From assembly GCA_021808205.1 (NCBI GenBank), contig JAKBCD010000136.1:1-6040 (forward strand): DNA of 6,040 bases, written 5' to 3'. The DNA is from Pseudomonadota bacterium (GTDB lineage: Bacteria > Pseudomonadota > Alphaproteobacteria > Acetobacterales > Acetobacteraceae). Within the stretch, counting starts at the first letter, position 1. The number at the start of each line of letters is the position of its first letter. The position numbers were made by a program, and so were the translations under genes. Of this stretch, positions 1 through 5,016 are shown piece after piece. Below the pieces are notes generated by a model. It made no database searches. It saw only the letters and a program-made list of their open reading frames with translations, and had not been told where the DNA came from.

Positions 1-109
1 ATGGGGTAAGGCGCGTGTGCACGATATCGGTACCCGGCTTTGGGTGGATGTTGATGACCCCATCGCCTTCGGCAAGGCCGAGGCGCTGCTGGATGAAGGC
101 AGGCTTTAA
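1..109 (+). CDS. C-terminal fragment of a probable nucleotidyltransferase (cytidylyltransferase-like)
   Basis: Only the final 35 codons are visible, read from base 2 to the TAA at 107-109. The fragment contains HDIGTRLWVDVDDP followed by a short helix, AFGKAEALLDEGRL. The combination of a 'W-x-D-[VI]-D-x-P' strand and an 'A-E-x-L' terminal helix is typical of the end of NTP_transferase-fold enzymes that activate sugar phosphates, phosphocholine or inositol phosphate. The next gene starts on the base after the stop, so the two are almost certainly cotranscribed and translationally coupled. A CDP-alcohol phosphotransferase as immediate neighbour fits a cytidylyltransferase making its CDP-activated substrate. 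The catalytic N-terminal part lies outside the window, so nucleotide and substrate cannot be decided. The family call rests on a short stretch and the neighbour; the reading frame itself is secure. Confidence 0.55.
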   Translation, partial: WGKARVHDIGTRLWVDVDDPIAFGKAEALLDEGRL

Positions 110-988
110 ATGAGCAACGCCGCCTTTGGCGCGGCGGACCCCATCCGCCGGACCTTTGAGATTGAGGACCCGACCAACCTCTATTTCATCCACCCTCTCT
201 CCGCCCGGCTGGTACCGGTGTTCGCCAGATACGGCATTACGCCCAACACCGTGTCGTTCATCGGCATGGGCTGCGGCATTCTGGCTGGTGTAGCCTATCA
301 TTTCTATAATCATACCGCCTGCGCCGTGCTCGGCTTCGCGCTTATGCTCGCCTGGCATGTGATGGACGGGGCGGATGGCCAGCTCGCCCGCCTCACCAAG
401 AGCTATTCTGAGCTCGGCAAGGTGCTGGATGGCATTTGCGACTATGTTACCTTCACCGCCGTTTATGTGGGGCTGGCCTTGGCCATGAGCGCCTATTTAG
501 GCGGTTGGGCCTGGGTGCTGGTGGCGTGTTCAGGCGCTGCCCATGCCGTGCAATCCGCCGCTTATGAAATGCAGCGGCAGGATTATAATTTCTGGGGCTG
601 GGGGCGTGCTTCCGCCGCGCTGCCGAAGCTGGACGCAAAGCCCCAAGGCTTTACCGGCTGGCTGCACCATTTTTATGCTCGGTTGCAGCTTTGGGCGGCG
701 GGCGGCGCGGCGCAATTCCATGCCGGATTCGGCGCGTTGCTGGCGGCGAACCCGCAACGCGAGGTTAATTTGCGCGCCGCCTATAGAGAGTCCTTCGCCC
801 CCGTGATCCGCCGCTGGGGCGTGCTCGGCGCCAATTACCGCACGCTGGGGCTGTTCATCGCGGCACTGATCAAGCTGCCGGTGCTGTATTTTGTATTCGA
901 AATACTGGGCTTTGGCGCGGTTCTGTTCGTACTGCTGGAGGCGCAGAAAGCACATTACCGCTCGTTCCTGGCGCAGGTCAGGCATTAG
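110..988 (+). CDS. CDP-alcohol phosphatidyltransferase family membrane enzyme
   Basis: This 292-residue integral membrane enzyme would transfer a phospho-alcohol from a CDP-linked donor to a hydroxyl acceptor, releasing CMP. The full family signature D-xx-DG-xx-AR-x8-G-xxx-D-xxx-D is present: D86, D89, G90, A93, R94, G103, D107 and D111, so the metal-binding and catalytic aspartates are intact. Hydrophobic segments lie at about 45-63, 70-85, 112-128, 131-146 and 247-277. The start ATG directly follows the upstream stop, and GCAGG six bases before it serves as ribosome binding site. The protein is longer than the roughly 200 residues common in this family. A mostly polar stretch at about 153-245, rich in Trp, Arg and Tyr, separates the core from the last hydrophobic segment. 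The substrate is not readable. Near a serine palmitoyltransferase, head-group transfer to ceramide or synthesis of an inositol- or glycerol-type phospholipid are both possible. The TAG stop lies inside the palindromic element that follows. Confidence 0.9.
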   Translation: MSNAAFGAADPIRRTFEIEDPTNLYFIHPLSARLVPVFARYGITPNTVSFIGMGCGILAGVAYHFYNHTACAVLGFALMLAWHVMDGADGQLARLTKSYSELGKVLDGICDYVTFTAVYVGLALAMSAYLGGWAWVLVACSGAAHAVQSAAYEMQRQDYNFWGWGRASAALPKLDAKPQGFTGWLHHFYARLQLWAAGGAAQFHAGFGALLAANPQREVNLRAAYRESFAPVIRRWGVLGANYRTLGLFIAALIKLPVLYFVFEILGFGAVLFVLLEAQKAHYRSFLAQVRH

Positions 989-1048
989 AGCGCGATGACT
1001 TCAGGTTCGCTCACTTTGCGAGCGAGGCTGAAGTCTGACTCGCCCTCT
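987..1048. repeat. Inverted repeat 1: long hairpin
   Basis: Arms pair as AGAG (987-990) with CTCT (1045-1048), GCGA (992-995) with TCGC (1040-1043), GACTTCAG (997-1004) with CTGAAGTC (1028-1035), and TCGCTC (1007-1012) with GAGCGA (1020-1025). The loop is ACTTTGC (1013-1019). Small bulges separate the paired blocks. On the plus strand the hairpin is followed by the moderately T-rich ATTGTTTT (1054-1061), so it could end transcription of the CDP-alcohol transferase operon, though it is not a clean intrinsic terminator. Confidence 0.85.
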
Positions 1049-1058
1049 ATCTCATTGT

Positions 1059-1126
1059 TTTAGAGGCGGATTCAGATTTTAGAGCGGATCACGTCGTGAT
1101 TCGATCTAAAATCATCCGGCTCTAAA
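1059..1126. repeat. Inverted repeat 2: hairpin overlapping the 3' end of lptG
   Basis: Outer arms TTTAGAGGCGGAT (1059-1071) and ATCCGGCTCTAAA (1114-1126) are complementary with a single mismatch. Inner arms GATTTTAGA (1075-1083) and TCTAAAATC (1105-1113) are perfect, and ATCAC (1088-1092) pairs with GTGAT (1096-1100) around a three-base loop. The element encodes the last residues of LptG (FRAG) and supplies its TGA stop. It could form a structured 3' end for the lptFG transcript. Confidence 0.85.
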
Positions 1127-2194
1127 CCCACCAGCGTGACCGCGTTCCAGCAGCCAGCCGCCAAGCGCTAATAACAGTAGAGATGGCGCAAGGGCCGAAA
1201 AGGCTGGGTTCACCGCCAGCAGCAGACCAAGATAGCCAGTGATCTGCTGCACCAGCACAAACACCATCCCAAGCAGCGCGCCGACAACAATCTGCCGCCC
1301 CGCCCCGCCCGAACGCTGCGGCCCGAATGCGAAGGGCGCTGCGATCATCGCCATGCCAATTATCGAGAGCGGAATCGCCACCATGCTCCAGAAGCTCTGC
1401 TCATACACCAGCGCCTGCTGATGCTGCTGCTTGAGCTGCCGTACATAGGCGTAAAGCGCCAAAGGCGGCATGGTCTCCGGCGGAATCGCCAGCAATTGCA
1501 GTTGCCGCGTTGAGAGAAAAGGCTTCCAGCTCAGCTCTGCAGGCTTATCCGTCACGGTCAGTCCTCCGGTGACGATATCGCGCGTTACCCCTGTTAGGGT
1601 CCAGTTGCCATCTGGCTGTGGGGCGGCGGAGTCCGCCTCGATCAGGCTTCGCAGCGTGCCGGCCGGGCCGAAGTTGAAAATCGTCACGCCATGCAGCTCG
1701 GTGCCGGCAAAGCTCTGCACGTTCAGGAACGCGCCGTTTTTTTGGGCCCAGAATCCGCCGTGGGAGAGGCCGGGCAGGGCGTCGCCCAGGGCGGAGGCGC
1801 GGTCGCGCTGGGCGGCCTGCTGGGCGGGCGGGATGATGAATTGGGCGAGAAGAAACAGGGCGATGATCACCGGCACGCAAAGCTTGACCACCGCGCCGAT
1901 GATCCTGGCCTGGGAGATGCCAAAGCTGCGAAAGGCGGTGAGCTCGGAATGCTTGGCAAGGGTGCCCAGCCCCAGCAATGCTGCCAGCAGCATGGAAACA
2001 GGGGCGAGCTGCAGCAGCCGGTCGGGTGCGGTGAGCAGCGTATAGCTCAGCGCATCATTCAGGCCGTATCGCCCCTGGCCGACAAGGCTGAGTTGTTGAA
2101 CAAAGCCGAGCAGGCTGAACAGGGCGGTGAGCCCGGCGGTGATCAGCAGAAAAACCCGGCAGACTGACCAGCCGATATAGCGGTCAAGCAGCAT
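1112..2194 (-). CDS. lptG: LptG-type permease subunit of an LptB2FG lipid exporter
   Basis: This is a YjgP/YjgQ-family inner-membrane protein of 360 residues, the usual length of LptG. Together with LptF and the ATPase LptB it extracts LPS, or a related lipid, from the outer leaflet of the inner membrane and feeds it to the periplasmic bridge. Visible parts are three N-terminal membrane helices (about 12-33, 62-80 and 97-120), the coupling-helix region HSELTAFRSFGIS (82-94), a periplasmic beta domain (about 125-265) and three C-terminal helices (about 268-290, 301-328 and 332-349). The pre-helix segment YVRQLKQQHQQALVYEQSFW matches the LptG pattern. I chose the ATG at 2192-2194 (MLLDRYIGW) because LptG proteins begin just before such a 'DRY' motif. 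The frame stays open to 2290, but the extra 32 residues are Arg/Pro-rich and unlike the family. The gene overlaps lptF by 11 bp. Its last four residues and stop are encoded in the palindromic element. No lptD, surA or pdxA follows it, unlike the common lptFG arrangement. A role with a lipid other than LPS is possible. Confidence 0.88.
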   Translation of the reverse strand: MLLDRYIGWSVCRVFLLITAGLTALFSLLGFVQQLSLVGQGRYGLNDALSYTLLTAPDRLLQLAPVSMLLAALLGLGTLAKHSELTAFRSFGISQARIIGAVVKLCVPVIIALFLLAQFIIPPAQQAAQRDRASALGDALPGLSHGGFWAQKNGAFLNVQSFAGTELHGVTIFNFGPAGTLRSLIEADSAAPQPDGNWTLTGVTRDIVTGGLTVTDKPAELSWKPFLSTRQLQLLAIPPETMPPLALYAYVRQLKQQHQQALVYEQSFWSMVAIPLSIIGMAMIAAPFAFGPQRSGGAGRQIVVGALLGMVFVLVQQITGYLGLLLAVNPAFSALAPSLLLLALGGWLLERGHAGGFRAG

Positions 2195-3329
2195 CTTGGC
2201 TGCCGGCCGCCCGCCAGTTAAGCGCGGATGCGGCCCGTGCTGGCGGCGGCGCAACGGCGGCGCGCAACGCTTGGCGCAAGGCGGGCGCATACCAGATCAA
2301 GACCATGACCAGAGCCAGCATGGCGGGCACCCACCATAACCCCGGAAAGCTGCCGACCTGGCCGTGCTGCACCCAAGTGCGAGCCGCCGTGCAGAGCAGG
2401 TAATAGGCTGAATACGCCAAAATGGCCGGGCCGAACCGGGCATAGCGGCCCTGGCGCGGGCGGCCTCGGCTTAAAATTGCGCCCAGCAGCCCCAGCAGCA
2501 CGGTGGAAAGCCCGGTGGAGAAGCGCCATTGCCGCTCGGCGATATCCCCTGGCTTCCCGGAAGCCATGAGATGCGCGGTGCTCGCCGCCACCGGGCTGTA
2601 GCTGGCGCTGCTCGGTGCCTCATCTGGATTCAGGCTCAGCGCTGCCGCCACCAAAGACTTGTCCTGTGCCGGGTGACCTGCATCGAACTGGTACACATGC
2701 GCGCCCGAGAGCCGCACGCTGCGCTGCCCATTCGCCCCGGCGATAGCCGGGTCCGCGCTTTGCGCGAAGATAACCTCAACATGCTGGCCACTGCGCTTGG
2801 CGATGAACACGTTTTGCGCGGTTGCGTGAGGGCCGCCGCGGTTGCCCAGAAACACCACCTGCGTGCCGTCATGGCTGGCATAGAAGGTGCCCGCCTCCAT
2901 GGCGTTCACGTTCAGCATCGCGGCGGCACGCCGGGTGATGTCATGCGAGGTGGCATAGGCCCAGGGTCTGGCAAACATGGAAAGGCAGGCGACGCAGACG
3001 GCCAGCCCCAGCGCCACCGCCAGCACCGGGCGCAACAATTGCCGTGGCCCCAGCCCCAGCGACAACATGGCGGTGATCTCGCCATCTGCCTGCAACCGGC
3101 CAAACGCCACCACCACTGCAATGAACAGCGAGATGGGAATCAGCACATCCAGCGAAATAACCAGTTTCAGCGCCGCGAGTGCGGCGACAGCACCCAATGG
3201 CAGCAGGCCGTTCACCGCGTCCGATAATATTCCCGCCATGGTGTATCCCGCAAACAGCAGGAGAAGAATACCCAGAATTACCGCAAAAGGCCTGGTTATC
3301 TCACGAGTCAAATAGCTGTCTGTCTTCAA
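2184..3329 (-). CDS. lptF: LptF-type permease subunit of an LptB2FG lipid exporter
   Basis: This 381-residue YjgP/YjgQ-family protein is the partner of LptG. The N-terminus KTDSYLTREITRPF is the interfacial helix typical of LptF ('RYLxRE'). Membrane helices are visible at about 12-34, 47-75 and 98-120. The cytoplasmic coupling segment DGEITAMLSLGLGPRQLLRP lies at 82-101. A periplasmic beta domain at about 125-265 is followed by the family-typical ERQWRFSTGLS and SRGRPRQGRYARFGPAILAY (265-306), with helices at about 272-287, 300-318 and 330-349. The C-terminus is an Ala/Pro-rich tail of about 30 residues. The start is a TTG (3327-3329); no ATG or GTG lies at a sensible place and no strong Shine-Dalgarno is visible, but the N-terminal length fits the family exactly. 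A start at a second TTG six codons later cannot be excluded. It heads a two-gene operon with lptG, divergent from the ACP and serine palmitoyltransferase genes. Confidence 0.87.
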   Translation of the reverse strand: MKTDSYLTREITRPFAVILGILLLLFAGYTMAGILSDAVNGLLPLGAVAALAALKLVISLDVLIPISLFIAVVVAFGRLQADGEITAMLSLGLGPRQLLRPVLAVALGLAVCVACLSMFARPWAYATSHDITRRAAAMLNVNAMEAGTFYASHDGTQVVFLGNRGGPHATAQNVFIAKRSGQHVEVIFAQSADPAIAGANGQRSVRLSGAHVYQFDAGHPAQDKSLVAAALSLNPDEAPSSASYSPVAASTAHLMASGKPGDIAERQWRFSTGLSTVLLGLLGAILSRGRPRQGRYARFGPAILAYSAYYLLCTAARTWVQHGQVGSFPGLWWVPAMLALVMVLIWYAPALRQALRAAVAPPPARAASALNWRAAGSQDAA

Positions 3330-3466
3330 GGCGCCAAACCAAACTCTCTCCGGGGTATCCAGAAAAACCGGCCTGCGCCAGAATAATCCGGCAATGCATG
3401 GGCTCCATGGATCCAGAAGGCTCGTGACAATACGTCGCCTGCTCTTTAATAGGGTGACAGATGATT

Positions 3467-3494
3467 TGTATAGTTTTTATTGCACGAATGTCAT
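3467..3494 (-). promoter_or_regulatory. Candidate sigma70-type promoter for lptFG
   Basis: On the minus strand, ATGACA (plus-strand 3489-3494, five of six to TTGACA) lies 16 bp upstream of TATACA (plus-strand 3467-3472, four of six to TATAAT). Transcription would start near 3460 and give a leader of about 130 nt before the TTG start of lptF. This is a sequence match only. Confidence 0.4.
3469..3474 (+). promoter_or_regulatory. Candidate -10 element for the ACP/serine palmitoyltransferase operon
   Basis: TATAGT matches the -10 consensus at five of six positions and lies in the AT-rich core, about 66 bp before the ACP ATG. No good -35 is present 16-18 bp upstream (best is TTTAAT or TTAATA), so it would need an activator or another sigma factor. 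It overlaps the minus-strand -10 candidate by four bases. Confidence 0.3.
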
Positions 3495-3519
3495 GCAGAC
3501 TTGGTGCATCGATCTGCTT

Positions 3520-3525
3520 AGGGAG
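3520..3525 (+). promoter_or_regulatory. Probable ribosome binding site of the ACP gene
   Basis: AGGGAG is the only purine-rich Shine-Dalgarno-like sequence before the ACP gene. It lies only two bases before the in-frame TTG at 3528, which is too close, and 14 bases before the ATG at 3540, which is rather far. The ATG is preferred. Confidence 0.45.
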
Positions 3526-3539
3526 CTTTGCGCCACGCC

Positions 3540-3791
3540 ATGTCTGATCAAGCCCGTGAGATTCGCGAGATAATCTTCTCCACGCTGCGCTGCGCCCTTC
3601 CTCAACTACGCCCGCTTTCCGATGAAACCCATATCATCGAGGATTTGGGGCTCGATTCCGTCGCCGTGATGGATTTCGTCATGGAGATCGAAGACAAGCT
3701 GGATGTCTCCGTGCCGCTGGATAAAATCGCCGAGGTGGAGACGCTGGGTGATCTTGTCGCCACCGTGCAGCGCCTGAAGCAAGCCGCCTAA
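3540..3791 (+). CDS. Acyl carrier protein dedicated to the adjacent serine palmitoyltransferase
   Basis: This small acidic four-helix carrier protein has 83 residues. The phosphopantetheine site is DLGLDSVAVMDFVMEIED, with Ser40 as the attachment residue, followed by the acidic recognition helix (helix II). A second conserved motif, IAEVETLGDLVATV, forms the end of the fold. It differs from housekeeping AcpP in the helix I region (REIIFSTLRCALPQLRPLSDET) and lies away from fab genes, so it is more likely specialised. The serine palmitoyltransferase gene begins 4 bp after its stop. In several sphingolipid-making bacteria a dedicated ACP is encoded beside serine palmitoyltransferase and supplies the acyl group as acyl-ACP; that role is inferred here. 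The ATG at 3540 was chosen over an in-frame TTG at 3528 that sits too close to the ribosome binding site. Confidence 0.92.
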   Translation: MSDQAREIREIIFSTLRCALPQLRPLSDETHIIEDLGLDSVAVMDFVMEIEDKLDVSVPLDKIAEVETLGDLVATVQRLKQAA

Positions 3792-3795
3792 GCAG

Positions 3796-5016
3796 ATGGC
3801 CCTGTTCGACAAATACGCTCCTGTGGCTGCGCTATACCACCAATTGGAGACAGGTGGGGCCAACCCGTTCAACGTGCAGTTCGAGGAGGTGCTCTCCCCC
3901 ACCGAGGCGATACTCGCGCGGCGGAAAACCCTGCTGCTCGGCACCAACAACTATTTGGGTCTCACTTACGATCCCGCCGTGATCGAGGCCGCCAACGCCG
4001 CCACTTCCGCATCGGGCAGCGGCACCACCGGCTCGCGCATCGCCAATGGCAGTTATAGCGGCCATGCCAAGCTGGAAGCCGCCCTGGCGGATTTCTACGA
4101 CCGCAAGCAAGGTATGGTGTTCTCCACCGGCTATCAGGCCAATCTGGGCATCATCTCCGCCCTTGCCGGCAAGGGCGACCATCTCCTGCTCGATGCTGAT
4201 TCTCACGCCTCCATCTATGATGCCTCGCGCCTGGGCTACGCCCAGGTTACGCGTTTCCGTCATAACAGCCCGGATGACCTCGCTACCCGCCTGCGCCGCC
4301 TGAAAGACGAACCGGGCGAGAAGATCGTCATCGTAGAGGGCATCTACTCCATGCTGGGAGACTCCGCCCCTTTAAAGGAATTCTCCGCCGTGAAGCGCGA
4401 ATATGGCGCTTATCTGGTGGTGGACGAAGCCCATTCGCTGGGCGTGCTGGGTGCCACCGGGCGCGGCCTCGCCGAACAGGCCGGAGTTGAGGCTGATTGC
4501 GATTTCATAGTCGGCACTTTCTCCAAATCTCTCGCCGGCGTTGGCGGCTTCGCCGTTACCGACATGGAGGGGGCTGAAATCCTGCGCGTCGTCTCCCGGC
4601 CATATATGTTCTCCGCCTCGCTGCCGCCGAGTGTCATCGCCGCCACCGAGGCCGCCTTGCACCAGCTTCGCACCCGCCCTGCGCTGCGCCGCCGCCTGAA
4701 TGAGAACGCGCTGCGGCTCTATCGCGGGTTGGAGGCGCTGGGTTTTGAACTCGGGCCCGAGCCCAGCCCCGTCGTCTCCGCCATCATGCCCTCGCCCGAG
4801 GCTGCGTTCGGCTTATGGGCGGCTTTGCTCAAGGCCGGGCTTTACACCAATGTCAGCCTGCCGCCGGCCACGCCGCGGGGCTTGGCGCTGCTGCGCTCCA
4901 GCGTCTCTGCCGCGCATAGCCCAGCGCAGATCGACCACGCCATCGCCCTGTTTGCCGAGACGGGGAAGGGGCTTGGGTTGCTGGCGGGCGAGGGCGCTCT
5001 GGCAGCGGCGAAATAA
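3796..5016 (+). CDS. spt: Serine palmitoyltransferase-type alpha-oxoamine synthase
   Basis: This 406-residue PLP-dependent fold-type I enzyme is predicted to condense L-serine with a fatty acyl thioester to 3-ketosphinganine, the committed step of sphingolipid synthesis. Key residues: the PLP lysine K244 in GTFSKSLAGVGGF, D210 in VVDEAHS binding the pyridine nitrogen, and H137 in DADSHASIYD stacking on the cofactor. The family landmarks NNYLGL (51-56), SGSGTTGSRIANGSYSGH (73-90) and SLPPATPRGLALLRSS (354-369) are all present. The TFSKS lysine context is that of serine palmitoyltransferases; BioF and Kbl usually have a 'GTLGKA' form and ALA synthase 'GTLAKA'. Length is close to the soluble bacterial homodimeric enzymes (about 400-420), with no membrane anchor. 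The gene is 4 bp from the ACP gene and probably cotranscribed with it. No strong Shine-Dalgarno precedes it, so translational coupling is likely. A different acyl-chain or amino-acid specificity within the AONS family is the main alternative. Confidence 0.9.
   Translation: MALFDKYAPVAALYHQLETGGANPFNVQFEEVLSPTEAILARRKTLLLGTNNYLGLTYDPAVIEAANAATSASGSGTTGSRIANGSYSGHAKLEAALADFYDRKQGMVFSTGYQANLGIISALAGKGDHLLLDADSHASIYDASRLGYAQVTRFRHNSPDDLATRLRRLKDEPGEKIVIVEGIYSMLGDSAPLKEFSAVKREYGAYLVVDEAHSLGVLGATGRGLAEQAGVEADCDFIVGTFSKSLAGVGGFAVTDMEGAEILRVVSRPYMFSASLPPSVIAATEAALHQLRTRPALRRRLNENALRLYRGLEALGFELGPEPSPVVSAIMPSPEAAFGLWAALLKAGLYTNVSLPPATPRGLALLRSSVSAAHSPAQIDHAIALFAETGKGLGLLAGEGALAAAK

Larger units (their letters stand above)
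985..1126. repeat. Composite palindromic element (MITE/REP-like), two adjacent hairpins between convergent genes
   Basis: The unit opens with TTAGAGC (985-991) and closes with its reverse complement GCTCTAA (1119-1125). Between them lie two separate imperfect palindromes, listed individually. There is almost no DNA between the flanking genes outside it. The stop codon of the plus-strand gene (TAG, 986-988) and that of the minus-strand gene (plus-strand TCA, 1112-1114) are both inside it. I recall similar sequences with GATTCGATCTAAAATCAT and CTCTAA in other alphaproteobacterial genomes as dispersed intergenic palindromes, but copy number cannot be tested here. It carries no coding capacity and would have to be mobilised in trans if mobile. 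It probably also acts as a bidirectional transcription barrier. Confidence 0.75.
3330..3539. promoter_or_regulatory. Divergent intergenic region between lptF and the ACP gene
   Basis: This 210-bp region is AT-richer than the surrounding genes, most clearly from about 3441 to 3492. It must hold the start signals for both the minus-strand lptFG operon and the plus-strand ACP and serine palmitoyltransferase operon. No RNA gene, riboswitch or clear operator could be recognised. An 8-bp palindrome, TGGATCCA (3407-3414), is present but is too short to interpret. Confidence 0.6.

Noticed and set aside
1470..2167. Long plus-strand open frames opposite lptG
   Set aside because: Compositionally biased translations without recognisable motifs; the minus-strand frame encodes a full LptG.
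2195..2290. Upstream extension of lptG to an ATG at 2290
   Set aside because: The added 32 residues are Arg/Pro/Cys-rich, overlap the lptF coding region by over 100 bp and have no counterpart in LptG proteins, whereas the ATG at 2194 gives the standard N-terminus.
2529..3227. A 232-codon open frame on the plus strand opposite lptF
   Set aside because: Its product is a low-complexity Arg/His/Gln-rich sequence with no domain, and it is antisense to a clear LptF gene. This is a high-GC frame shadow.
3407..3414. TGGATCCA palindrome as an operator
   Set aside because: Eight bases, a single copy, and no known regulator site matches; it is expected by chance.
3528..3539. TTG start of the ACP gene four codons upstream
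   Set aside because: Only two bases separate it from AGGGAG, too close for initiation; MSDQ from the ATG is a normal ACP beginning.
3330..3539. Small RNA, tRNA or riboswitch in the divergent region
   Set aside because: No cloverleaf, conserved riboswitch core or strong hairpin with U-tract could be seen.
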